A stretch of 64,000 bases of DNA, taken from positions 1 through 64,000 of the forward strand of contig NZ_RXHS01000013.1 in the NCBI RefSeq assembly GCF_004138125.1, read 5' to 3'. Below are positions 38,234 through 46,966 of this stretch, in pieces. A program made the translations under genes and the position numbers. How positions within the stretch are numbered: the first letter of the stretch is position 1; each line of letters begins with the position of its first letter. The DNA is from Seramator thermalis (lineage in GTDB: Bacteria; Bacteroidota; Bacteroidia; Bacteroidales; Dysgonomonadaceae). The notes under the pieces are model-generated. The model made no database searches, had not been told where the DNA came from, and saw only the letters and a program-made list of their open reading frames with translations.

Positions 38234-40651
38234 ATGAGTACAGAAATAAAAAAATTCTCGGCATGCGTTCCCAATTGTTGGATGAACTGCCGATTATATG
38301 CTCACGTTCGAGACGGAAAACTGGTTCAGACATCGGCCGCTCCTTTTCCCGATCCTTCCTACAATCGTATTTGCCTGCGAGGATTATCACACCCTCAGCG
38401 TGTCAACAGCAAAGACCGTATCCTTCACCCGATGAAACGAGTGGGCAAACGTGGCGAAAACAAATTCGAACAAATTACTTGGGACGAAGCCATCGATATT
38501 TTGGCCGACAATTTAAATAAAATCAAAGAAAAATACGGGTCAAAAGCCGTTGCATTTTTACCCTGGTCGGGTAGCTATGCAGCCATAAATGGCGGTATGC
38601 CCGGCGCCATCAAACGCTTTGCCAACCTTTTTGAAGGAACTGTCGTGGTAGATGGTGTCGATTTCGGAATGCCCACAGGTATGTCGCAAGTCGTGGCCAA
38701 TATGGCCGGCGGAATGGCGTCCCTTTTTTTGGGTCCCGAACCGAAAGATTTGAGCTATGCCAAAACCATCATCTTTTGGGGTACAAACATTACCGACTCA
38801 CAAGTGCACAACTGGCACTTCGTGCTCGATGCAATGGAGAATGGGGCAAAACTGATTTGCATTGATCCCCGTTACAGCGAAACGGCTGCCAAATCGCACG
38901 AGTGGGTTCGCGTTCGTCCGGGATCTGATTCCATTTTGGCTTTATCGATGATTCAGGTAATTATCGAAGAGAACCTGATTGATCGAGATTATTGCATTAA
39001 ACACACCGTTGCACCCTTCCTTGTTCGTCAGGACAACGGACTTTTCCTGCGTCAAAGCGATATCGACGGAAGCGATAATGCCGGATATCTGACAATGGAT
39101 GCCGATTCGAATAAACTTATAGCATTGGAAACGGTTGCAAATCCTGCCTTATTGGGCACTTTCGACGTTACCCTGCATGACGGATCAAAATTGCAGGTGA
39201 AAACGGCTTTGCAAATGCTGAAAGATGAAGCGGACAAATACAAACCGGCTGAAGCCGAAAGATTGACACTTGTCCCTGCCGATAAAATTGTAGAAATTGC
39301 TCGAATTTATGCAACAAATACCCCTTCAACCATCTATACAGGATTTGGGGTTGATCGATGGGATAATGCGGACCAAGTTGGTCGAGGCATTGCAACATTG
39401 GGTGTCATCACCGGTCAAATAGCCAAAAAAGGAGCCTCTCCTCTCGGTGCAATGGGACAAAGTGCTTTACAGTTTACCATATCGGATGCCGTAATGGGCC
39501 CGTGGACTTCACCTTCAGGCACAATGGCCGAATTGTTGAATTTCGTATTGCTGCAACAGGCTATTCTTACCGGAAAAGTAAATATGTGGGAGCCCAAAGA
39601 TCCGGCCAATCCTCTTGCCGGACCAACCGGTAAAGAGCCGGTTCCGAAAGATTGGCCTATCAAAGGTTTGATCTTGACTACCGGCAATATGGTGAGCAAT
39701 CATGCCGAACAAAAAGTTACCATCGATGAGATGTTCAGCGAAGATAAACTCGATTTTATTTGCTGCATCGATATGTTCATGACCGATACGGCTCGACAGG
39801 CCGATTTGTTCCTTCCTTGCACCAGCTGGTTCGAAAACGACGATATCGTAGGCGGACTTCATCCTTACGTCATGCGCATGGAGAAAGCCATTGAACCGAT
39901 GGGTGAAAGTAAAGGCGATTGGGATATTTTCAAGCTGTTAGCTCAAAAAATGGGTTGGGGCGAATATTTCAAGGGAGATGCAAAAGATCAAATCGATGGA
40001 ATCCTCGATGTATTGGGCAATCTTTTTGGAGATCATAAAGATAGGATATTAAAAGAGTTTAAGGAAAACGGAATAGCCCGGCTTTCCGATCCGAATGCGC
40101 TTCCATTTGCTGATGGCGTATTCTATACGCGAACAGGCAGGGCCGAATTTTATTCGGAAGGTGTGGCAACTGTATTCCCCAAAAGTATGCCTGCATTGCA
40201 GTTGCCTGTCAACGAAGGTCATAATCCATTGCCTCATTTTGTGCCACCAGCAGAAGCATGGATTGATAATCCGCTGATAAAAAAATATCCGCTCGCCTTA
40301 GCTACACTCCATACAAAATGGCGTGTGCATACTACTTTTTATGACGTTCCGGCATTACGGGAAATGGATCCCGAACCAGTGGTCTATCTCAATCAAAAGG
40401 AATCGAGTAAAAGAGGGCTTAAAGATGGCGATTACGTTACCGTATTCAACGACCGTGGTCATTGCGTTGTACGACTCGTGGTGGACGATTCCATCAACGA
40501 CGGAGGTGCAGCAATTCCCAAAGGTTGGCAGCGTCATCAATTCAAAGAAGGTGGATACCAGGAATTAACTAAAAATCATATCAATACGGTTCACTACGGC
40601 ATGTCGTTTTTCGATGCCTTGGTAGAAGTGAAAAAATGGGAAGGGAAATAA
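38234..40651 (+). CDS. Molybdopterin oxidoreductase catalytic subunit (PsrA/PhsA/DmsA-like)
   Basis: A bis-molybdopterin guanine dinucleotide enzyme of the DMSO-reductase superfamily (805 aa). The N-terminal 4Fe-4S site is CVPNCWMNC (Cys11, 15, 19) with a fourth Cys in RICLRG near residue 47. Cofactor-binding stretches follow: FWGTNITDSQVHNWH, CIDPRYSETAAKSHEWVRVRPGSD and a C-terminal dinucleotide-binding domain (FNDRGHCVVRLVVDD, IPKGWQRHQF). There is no twin-arginine signal peptide: the protein begins directly with the cluster domain. The molybdenum ligand cannot be assigned safely; the matching loop reads GVDFGMPTGMS (about 141-151). Substrate is unknown. Confidence 0.92.
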   Translation: MSTEIKKFSACVPNCWMNCRLYAHVRDGKLVQTSAAPFPDPSYNRICLRGLSHPQRVNSKDRILHPMKRVGKRGENKFEQITWDEAIDILADNLNKIKEKYGSKAVAFLPWSGSYAAINGGMPGAIKRFANLFEGTVVVDGVDFGMPTGMSQVVANMAGGMASLFLGPEPKDLSYAKTIIFWGTNITDSQVHNWHFVLDAMENGAKLICIDPRYSETAAKSHEWVRVRPGSDSILALSMIQVIIEENLIDRDYCIKHTVAPFLVRQDNGLFLRQSDIDGSDNAGYLTMDADSNKLIALETVANPALLGTFDVTLHDGSKLQVKTALQMLKDEADKYKPAEAERLTLVPADKIVEIARIYATNTPSTIYTGFGVDRWDNADQVGRGIATLGVITGQIAKKGASPLGAMGQSALQFTISDAVMGPWTSPSGTMAELLNFVLLQQAILTGKVNMWEPKDPANPLAGPTGKEPVPKDWPIKGLILTTGNMVSNHAEQKVTIDEMFSEDKLDFICCIDMFMTDTARQADLFLPCTSWFENDDIVGGLHPYVMRMEKAIEPMGESKGDWDIFKLLAQKMGWGEYFKGDAKDQIDGILDVLGNLFGDHKDRILKEFKENGIARLSDPNALPFADGVFYTRTGRAEFYSEGVATVFPKSMPALQLPVNEGHNPLPHFVPPAEAWIDNPLIKKYPLALATLHTKWRVHTTFYDVPALREMDPEPVVYLNQKESSKRGLKDGDYVTVFNDRGHCVVRLVVDDSINDGGAAIPKGWQRHQFKEGGYQELTKNHINTVHYGMSFFDALVEVKKWEGK

Positions 40652-40654
40652 ATT

Positions 40655-41341
40655 ATGGCAAATAAAAATAAGAAAAAACATTGGGGAATGGTGATTGACC
40701 TGACCCGCTGTGTGGGATGTCAGACCTGTGCGGTTGCTTGTAAGATAAAAAACAATTTGGCGGATGGTTTGTGGTGGAACAGGGTAATCACAGTGGGCGG
40801 CAACCACATTGATACCGCGGGGGGTACATACACTCACCCCATGCGCTATTCCATCCCGTTGAATTGTCAGAATTGCGAAAACCCGATATGTGTTGATGTT
40901 TGCCCGACAGGAGCTTCTTATCAGAGAGAAGAAGACAATCTTGTTCTGATCGATTACGACAAGTGTATTGGATGTCGGGCTTGCGTTGAAGCATGTCCGT
41001 ATGGTGTACGTCTGCCAAACCTTAAAGAGCCCCAATATGAGCATTACGATGTTCAACTCGGTTCGGATGAGGTCACGCCAAGATATCAGGGTGTAGTGGA
41101 AAAATGTACGTTTTGTGTGGAACGTATCGATCAGGGATTGAATCCTTTCTGCATTGATGTTTGTCCGGAACGTGCACGTTATTTTGGCGATTTAAACGAT
41201 GAGGACAGTGATGTTTCGAAACTCATCCGCGAGAATCCGGTTGAAACACTTCATCCGGAATTGGGAACGAAACCGAGCGTTTACTTCATTCCGCCAAACA
41301 AGAAAAAAACAACGCGTACAGGATTGGATTACATAAAATGA
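40655..41341 (+). CDS. Four-cluster ferredoxin subunit (PsrB/DmsB-like)
   Basis: The electron-transfer subunit (228 aa) between the membrane and catalytic subunits. It carries four ferredoxin-type cysteine groups: CVGCQTCAVAC, CQNCENPICVDVC, CIGCRACVEAC and CTFCVERIDQG followed by CIDVC, enough for four 4Fe-4S clusters as in DmsB/PsrB. The first gene after the catalytic subunit, with only 3 bases between. A C-terminal tail (KKKTTRTGLDYIK) has no obvious role. Confidence 0.94.
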   Translation: MANKNKKKHWGMVIDLTRCVGCQTCAVACKIKNNLADGLWWNRVITVGGNHIDTAGGTYTHPMRYSIPLNCQNCENPICVDVCPTGASYQREEDNLVLIDYDKCIGCRACVEACPYGVRLPNLKEPQYEHYDVQLGSDEVTPRYQGVVEKCTFCVERIDQGLNPFCIDVCPERARYFGDLNDEDSDVSKLIRENPVETLHPELGTKPSVYFIPPNKKKTTRTGLDYIK

Positions 41342-41413
41342 ATTGTGTACCGGATTGAACGATCGATCAATTGTTCTCATTCAAATTTTTTGATTGATCC
41401 TCGAAGAGAGCGT

Positions 41414-41827
41414 ATGGTATATCTTCACGATTTACCATACGTATCTTTCGATTATAATATCGGTCATCCTTTTAGTCCTCTTATACAAGTGAATGATCCT
41501 TATAAAATAGAAATCAAATTCTGGATTTCATACAACGGGAAATCGCTTCTCGGCAAAGGAAGGATGCAGCTGCTTCGACAAATCGATCGATATGGCTCGC
41601 TTCGACAAGCAGCCGAAGAACTCAATCTTTCTTATCGAAAAGCATATTACATGATCTATTCGATGAACAAAACTGCCGAACAACCAATAGTGGAAATGAA
41701 ACGGGGCGGAAAAAACGGAGGTTTGTCAGAATTGACACCTTACGGGAAATGGTTAATTCTGGAATTTGATAAAATTGAAAAACAATTAGATCAATTTATT
41801 CATTCCATCAACTTGACAACAGAATAA
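41414..41827 (+). CDS. Stand-alone ModE-type winged-helix regulator
   Basis: The 137-residue product (if it starts at Met 41414; a GTG at 41345 would add 23 residues) matches the N-terminal DNA-binding domain of ModE, the molybdate-responsive regulator: LLGKGRMQLLRQIDRYGSLRQAAEELNLSYRKAYYMI with the wing KRGGKNGGLSELTPYG. The molybdate-binding Mop domains of E. coli ModE are absent, which is common for ModE-like proteins in some phyla. It lies 3-72 bases after the FeS subunit and 56 bases before the TonB receptor, next to a palindrome that resembles a ModE site. Confidence 0.85.
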   Translation: MVYLHDLPYVSFDYNIGHPFSPLIQVNDPYKIEIKFWISYNGKSLLGKGRMQLLRQIDRYGSLRQAAEELNLSYRKAYYMIYSMNKTAEQPIVEMKRGGKNGGLSELTPYGKWLILEFDKIEKQLDQFIHSINLTTE

Positions 41828-41840
41828 TATTTTTTTACTT

Positions 41841-41867
41841 TTCGTTATTCATATCAGGAATAACGAA
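41841..41867. promoter_or_regulatory. Candidate ModE-type operator
   Basis: A perfect 10-bp inverted repeat TTCGTTATTC/GAATAACGAA with a 7-base spacer lies 17 bases before the receptor start. Its half-site CGTTAT resembles ModE operators of E. coli. It overlaps a near-consensus -7 box (TACTTTTC, 41836-41843), so binding would block transcription. Confidence 0.55.
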
Positions 41868-41883
41868 TCACAACAACGAAATA

Positions 41884-43848
41884 ATGAGGAGAGCAAATTT
41901 AACTTTACTGTTTACTTGTTTAATCTTGCGTGTCTTAAACGCAGAAGAGATAGATACAACTAAAATCTCGAATACCTTTCAACTGGGTGAAATCATTGTA
42001 CTTGCACCGAGAACAAACAATACAGTCAGCCAAACTCTGAATCTGCAAATGAACAATATAAATGTGAGTGAAGCTTTGAGATCTGTTCCGTCGGTGATTT
42101 TCGCCAACATGGGAGGGCGCTTCGAGCCAACAATTATCGTTCGGGGATTCGATATCAGAGGTATTCCCGTTTTCGTGGATGGTATTCCGCTGCAAATGCC
42201 TTACGACGGAGATATCGATTTGGGGCAACTCTCCACGTTCGATTATTCTCAAGTCTCGCTTACGAAAGGAATCGCACCGATGTCGCTCGGGCCCAACACC
42301 ATCGGAGGAAGCATCAACCTTGTAAGTTTTCAACCTACCGACAAAGTGGATGTGCAAGCTATAACCGGATGGGGGAGCGGCAACACTTACGAATATGGGA
42401 TAAATGCCGGAAGCAGAGGGGAAAAGTTCTTTGTGCAGGGGAGTTATTACGAACGCCACACCGACTATTTTATGCTATCGCATAGCTACCAACCTACAAC
42501 CTATCAGTCTGACAGAAAGAGGGATAATTCTTATTCGGATTTCCGGAAAGTAAATCTGAAAATCGGATACATTGCTGCACCGGATCAGGAGTTCACCCTC
42601 AACTATCAATATCAGAACAATGCAAAAGGAAATCCGCCATACAGTGGTATCGATGACAAGCAATCGACCCGATTTTGGCAATGGCCCGTATGGGAAAGAC
42701 AAAGTTTGTATTTCATTTCGAAAAACAAAATAAACGCAAACAACGATATCAAGACAAGTATTTACACAGACAAATTTTACAATGTGATGAAAAGCTACGA
42801 CGACCAATCGTACACCACGCAGAGTAAGAAATATGCCTTTACAAGCATATACAATGATCGAAATTTAGGTGGAAATGTGATTCTGTCAAATACGTCCGTA
42901 ACAAACAATCAACTGAATTTTTCGGTTCAGATCAATCGAAACGAACACAAATCGCACAACGAAGGGAATCCGCAGCTGACCAACAGCGATTTTGTGTGGA
43001 GTGCGGGATTGGACGATCGGTATTTGATAAACGAAAAATGGTCATTGACCGGAGGATTGTCTTATGCTCGACAAAAAAGTCTGAAAGAAGAAGATCAAGT
43101 TACAGATGAAGGAATTACCGAATTTCCCCAAAATTCGCATCAGGCAGTGAACGCGCAACTATCGGCCAACTGGATAGCTACCCAACAATTTTCGATGTCG
43201 GCTTACGTAGCTCGAAAAACTCGGTTTGCCACGCTCAAAGAACGCTATTCGTACAAGATGGGACAAGGACTCCCGAACCCCGATCTGCAACCCGAGAAAG
43301 CCACACATATCGATATTTCGCTCCAATACGGAGTGTCAAAAAACTTGTCGTTCAACAGTTCAATGTACTATATTCGTCTGCACGATGTCATTCAATCCGT
43401 AGATGGCATAGAGGGAAATCTGACTCAGATACAAAATGCCGGAGAAGCCCGCTTCAGTGGATTTGATGTGAGTTTGCACTATTTGATTCTGAAAAATTTG
43501 GATTTAACAACCTCCTACTCTTTTATCATTCAAAAAAACAAGACAAATCCTGAATTGCGATTCACGGATGTTCCCAAACACAAAGCATGGAGCAATCTGT
43601 CGTACCAACCGACAAATTGGGCAAAAGTAAGCCTTACTCACGAATACTATTCCCGCCGATACAGCCGTTCCTACGGCATCACGGCCGACGAATTTCATCT
43701 GTTCAATCTGCAGGGTTCACTTTCTTGGAAACAATTCACTCTTTATACAGGGATAAAAAACCTTTTCGACACAAACTATGCTTATGCCGAAGGGTATCCC
43801 GAAGCAGGAAGAAATTATTTTACGAAACTTGTATTCGAACTAAATTAA
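41884..43848 (+). CDS. TonB-dependent receptor in the molybdenum locus
   Basis: A 654-residue outer-membrane receptor. A signal peptide (about 1-20, ends LNA) is followed directly by the plug (GEIIVLAPRTNN, ALRSVPSVIFANMGGRFEPTIIVRG, VFVDGIPLQMPYDGDIDL) and a 22-strand barrel ending in KLVFELN. No carboxypeptidase-like domain precedes the plug, so it is of the siderophore/cofactor type rather than the SusC or Oar types. The ligand is unknown; the neighbours (ModE-like regulator, NTPase fusion, mobA) make a molybdenum or tungsten species the best guess. It lies 24 bases before the fusion gene, probably the same transcript. Confidence 0.9.
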   Translation: MRRANLTLLFTCLILRVLNAEEIDTTKISNTFQLGEIIVLAPRTNNTVSQTLNLQMNNINVSEALRSVPSVIFANMGGRFEPTIIVRGFDIRGIPVFVDGIPLQMPYDGDIDLGQLSTFDYSQVSLTKGIAPMSLGPNTIGGSINLVSFQPTDKVDVQAITGWGSGNTYEYGINAGSRGEKFFVQGSYYERHTDYFMLSHSYQPTTYQSDRKRDNSYSDFRKVNLKIGYIAAPDQEFTLNYQYQNNAKGNPPYSGIDDKQSTRFWQWPVWERQSLYFISKNKINANNDIKTSIYTDKFYNVMKSYDDQSYTTQSKKYAFTSIYNDRNLGGNVILSNTSVTNNQLNFSVQINRNEHKSHNEGNPQLTNSDFVWSAGLDDRYLINEKWSLTGGLSYARQKSLKEEDQVTDEGITEFPQNSHQAVNAQLSANWIATQQFSMSAYVARKTRFATLKERYSYKMGQGLPNPDLQPEKATHIDISLQYGVSKNLSFNSSMYYIRLHDVIQSVDGIEGNLTQIQNAGEARFSGFDVSLHYLILKNLDLTTSYSFIIQKNKTNPELRFTDVPKHKAWSNLSYQPTNWAKVSLTHEYYSRRYSRSYGITADEFHLFNLQGSLSWKQFTLYTGIKNLFDTNYAYAEGYPEAGRNYFTKLVFELN

Positions 43849-43872
43849 AAACGCTATTCCATACGCAAACAA

Positions 43873-45588
43873 ATGCCAACAAAAACAACTCTGAATGAAC
43901 AATGGATCAAAGCATCCATCATCGGTTCGATGTGGGCTTCGGTTGAGATCGTGTGGGGCAGTTTTCTGCATAACCTCAGGGTGCCACTCAGCGGACACAT
44001 CCTGACCGCCATTGGATTGATCATTCTTATATCGGCAAGCTACCGATGGAAAGAAAAGGGTTTGTTTTGGCGTGCAGGCATTATCTGTGCCTTGCTGAAA
44101 ACAATGTCGCCAAGTGCAGTGATTTTTGGACCAATGATTGCCATCTTGTGCGAAGCATTGTTGCTCGAGGCATCAGTCAGATTGTTAGGGAAAAACCGAA
44201 TTGGACTGATAATCGGTGCCATTCTGGCTATGTCGTGGAATTTGGTGCAAGCTATCTTCAGCAAAATAATCGCTTACGGATACAATCTGGTAAAACTTTA
44301 CGAAAGCATCATGTTGTATGCCCAAAAACAATTACACACCGACATTGATCTGGTTTGGGCTCCTATCGTTTTGTTGCTGGTCGTGTATGTTTTGTTGGGT
44401 TTAGGTACTGCCATTGCCGGTATCTTCATCGGGCAACGCCTCGAATCGTCCGATTTGAAACCACAGATGTTTGCAGAAAAAAACAATAACAATCTTCCAT
44501 TCGCAGCCAAATATTCTCAATTTCCTTTCGCGACCGCATGGTTGATTTTCGACATATTGGCAATCGTTGCCGTACTTACAACAGCCAATTTTATACCCCT
44601 CGAATTTTGGTTTGGTTTGAGCATTGCCATCGTTGCAAGCTGGATAATGCATTATAAATCAGCTTTGCGCCGACTGGCGCAACCCCGTTTGTGGATTTCG
44701 TTTTTCATCATCACGGTGATTGCAGCCGTATCCTTTTCGCGGTTTCAAGGCAATATATCGCTATGGGAAGGAGCACTGATAGGACTCGAAATGAATGTAC
44801 GGGCAATAGTAGTCGTTATCGGTTTTTCAGTTATTGGGACTGAACTCTATAGCCCGAAAGTCAAAAAAATATTCCAACGAGAATCTCTCGTTTCTCTTTA
44901 TACAGCGCTCGACTTGTCCGTTGAAAGCTTACCGAATATGATCACTTTGGTACCTAACTTGAAAAAGATTTTTAGTAATCCCATCGACATTGTTCGTAAT
45001 TTTTTGTCGTATGCCGAGTACAGAATGCATGAAATAGAAGCTCGACAACACCAACTTGCATCCATAGCAATCGTGACAGGGGAAAAAGGAAGCGGCAAAA
45101 CCCGTTTTATGAGCGAAACTGCAACTGAACTGAAAAAACGAGGCTTTGATGTAGGGGGTGTTTATACAAGAAAAATTATCGATAACGGGGAGATTACAGC
45201 CTATAGTGCCGTAAATATATCAAACTGCGAAGAACGGTCTTTTTTGAAAAAAAACAGTGAAGATTTGGGATTGAGAATCGGTGCCTTTTCCATTGACCCT
45301 GAAGGATTAGAGTTTGGGCGAAAAGCTATTGCACATGCTTCACAGGCAAACTTATTGATGATTGACGAGATAGGAAAATTAGAACTCGATGGAGGTGGTT
45401 GGTACGACGAATTAAGGTCACTTCCGCTCGAAAAGGAGCTGTTTATTATATTGTCCGTACGCCTTGAATTTTTATATGACGTCATCCATAAATGGAATCT
45501 GTATCCTTCGGTGATTTACAACGTATCCGAATCCAAACCCGAAAAATTGATAAGCGAGATTGAGTCTTATTTTGAATATGAAAAGTAA
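43873..45588 (+). CDS. Membrane transporter-like protein fused to a THEP1-type NTPase
   Basis: A 571-residue three-part protein that I do not find under one familiar name. Residues about 5-200 hold six hydrophobic helices, in the style of an ECF transporter substrate-binding S component (VPLSGHILTAIGL). Residues about 225-390 hold more helices and a cytoplasmic amphipathic part (MNVRAIVVVIGFSVIGTE, LYTALDLSVESLPNMI), like an EcfT/CbiQ coupling subunit; both comparisons are by topology only. From about 398 there is a clear THEP1/NTPase_1 nucleotide-binding domain: Walker A GEKGSGKT (403-410), GGVYTRKI, and Walker B LLMIDEIGKLEL (Asp498, Glu499). It could energise import of the receptor ligand. 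Its 3' end overlaps mobB by 22 bases. Confidence 0.8.
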   Translation: MPTKTTLNEQWIKASIIGSMWASVEIVWGSFLHNLRVPLSGHILTAIGLIILISASYRWKEKGLFWRAGIICALLKTMSPSAVIFGPMIAILCEALLLEASVRLLGKNRIGLIIGAILAMSWNLVQAIFSKIIAYGYNLVKLYESIMLYAQKQLHTDIDLVWAPIVLLLVVYVLLGLGTAIAGIFIGQRLESSDLKPQMFAEKNNNNLPFAAKYSQFPFATAWLIFDILAIVAVLTTANFIPLEFWFGLSIAIVASWIMHYKSALRRLAQPRLWISFFIITVIAAVSFSRFQGNISLWEGALIGLEMNVRAIVVVIGFSVIGTELYSPKVKKIFQRESLVSLYTALDLSVESLPNMITLVPNLKKIFSNPIDIVRNFLSYAEYRMHEIEARQHQLASIAIVTGEKGSGKTRFMSETATELKKRGFDVGGVYTRKIIDNGEITAYSAVNISNCEERSFLKKNSEDLGLRIGAFSIDPEGLEFGRKAIAHASQANLLMIDEIGKLELDGGGWYDELRSLPLEKELFIILSVRLEFLYDVIHKWNLYPSVIYNVSESKPEKLISEIESYFEYEK

Positions 45589-46130
45589 AATTGCCCGTTT
45601 TTGAACTGTAATCGGTTGATCCACTCTAACTGGACATCACGACTCTGATCGAAATAAAAAATTTTATCGGCAATATGTAAATATTGATCTACCTCTTTTG
45701 GGGGTCCCCAAGTAGGTATTCGCATCATCATCACGAAAATTCCGGGAACAATCACATCGCGTAGTCCGCGACTTTCGCACACCAATGGTTGTCCATGATC
45801 GTATTTCGCGCGAAACTCTTCAAAAGCCCGTTGTAGATATCCTTCAGTTGCACGAACATACACCACTTTATGCGCTCCGGATTGAAGCATCAGGGAAGTA
45901 TCTTTTGAAGAATCATCATCCGCCTCTTCCATAATGGAATATCCGGAAAATTCGCTTTCACTTCGATGATTGCCATGCATTTCCTTCTCGGCAGGATGAA
46001 TGCGCGTAAGTTTGAAAGCAGTTACCTCAAAATCGGAGGAGAACTTTCGAATTACATCGCAAGCTAAAGTGGTTTTGCCGGAATGTCGTGAATTGCCGCC
46101 AACAAGAAACAGATTAGGAACAGAAAGCAT
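45567..46130 (-). CDS. MobB-like P-loop protein
   Basis: A 187-residue P-loop protein with GGNSRHSGKTTLA at about 11-23. The P-loop start, the size and its place 15 bases behind mobA suggest MobB, the small GTP-binding partner of the molybdopterin-guanine dinucleotide pathway, but the later part (HPAEKEMHGNHRSESEFSGY, LVCESRGLRDVIVPG) is not a close MobB match, so only the family type is claimed. It is convergent with the NTPase-fusion gene and overlaps it by 22 bases. Confidence 0.65.
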   Translation of the reverse strand: MLSVPNLFLVGGNSRHSGKTTLACDVIRKFSSDFEVTAFKLTRIHPAEKEMHGNHRSESEFSGYSIMEEADDDSSKDTSLMLQSGAHKVVYVRATEGYLQRAFEEFRAKYDHGQPLVCESRGLRDVIVPGIFVMMMRIPTWGPPKEVDQYLHIADKIFYFDQSRDVQLEWINRLQFKNGQFYFSYSK

Positions 46131-46145
46131 TTGATGAATTGTTTT

Positions 46146-46748
46146 TTAAAGTTTTTTATCTTCTATATATTGGAGGGCAAACTTATAATCATCGAGAGTA
46201 TTTATATTGAAAAACAAATGACGATCATAAAACGTACTCCTATTGTCAATTTCTACAGCAGCATAGCCTAATCGATCAACGGCATCGTGCATCTTGTAGC
46301 AGCCCTTTTCTATCAATTCGGCAAAGGTTTCCGCACAACTTTTTCGATAAATTGCACAAAGAGGTTCAATTCTATTTCCGTCATGCACCGGCAGGGCACA
46401 TGAAGAGTTCCCGATATGTTGCAATAATAAAACAAACAAAGCTGATGGAACAAATGGCGTATCGCACGACAAAAAAACATTAAATTCCGTTACAGATTGC
46501 CGAAGGCATGAATAGATTCCACCCATTGGGCCGATATCGCGAAATACATCTTTCACGACAGGATGCGAAAATTGAGCGTACGCAGAATCATTGGCACTGA
46601 TCATTGTTTGCTCGGCGACTTCATCAAGCGTTTCGAGAGCATGCAGCACCAAAGGTTTTCGATCGAGTAACAGCATACCCTTATCGGTGCCCATTCGTGA
46701 GCTCTTACCCCCTGTCAAAATAAAACCACTGATATCCTTTCTATTCAT
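46146..46748 (-). CDS. mobA: Molybdenum cofactor guanylyltransferase MobA
   Basis: Transfers GMP from GTP to molybdopterin to give the guanine dinucleotide cofactor needed by DMSO-reductase-family enzymes such as the one encoded 5 kb away. The nucleotide-binding start GFILTGGKSSRMGTDKG is at about 8-24, the FLSCDTPFV metal site near 93-101 and the GNRIEPLCAIY block near 125. Length (200 aa) is normal. It is first in a two-gene unit with the MobB-like gene, transcribed towards the NTPase fusion. Confidence 0.93.
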   Translation of the reverse strand: MNRKDISGFILTGGKSSRMGTDKGMLLLDRKPLVLHALETLDEVAEQTMISANDSAYAQFSHPVVKDVFRDIGPMGGIYSCLRQSVTEFNVFLSCDTPFVPSALFVLLLQHIGNSSCALPVHDGNRIEPLCAIYRKSCAETFAELIEKGCYKMHDAVDRLGYAAVEIDNRSTFYDRHLFFNINTLDDYKFALQYIEDKKL

Positions 46749-46958
46749 AATAATGTTCTATTATTTCGATAAACTCCGAAATACTGCAAAAATACGTGAT
46801 AATTTTGAATCGTGCACAGCCAATTTGATTTAATGATTTAACGACAGGGGAATGATGAGGGGAAACTTTTCCTCTCGGACGTCGATATAAATGTCATAAT
46901 GAAAGCTTGCCGACAGAATAAATTTCCCGGTAAAAATCAATCAGAATAGAATTTTACT

Positions 46959-46966
46959 TATTTTTG
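46959..46966 (+). promoter_or_regulatory. Promoter -7 box for the proline dehydrogenase gene
   Basis: TATTTTTG matches TAnnTTTG and lies 40 bases before the Met at 47006. It favours that start over the in-frame Met at 46964, which would lie inside the promoter. No clear -33 box is seen. Confidence 0.45.
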
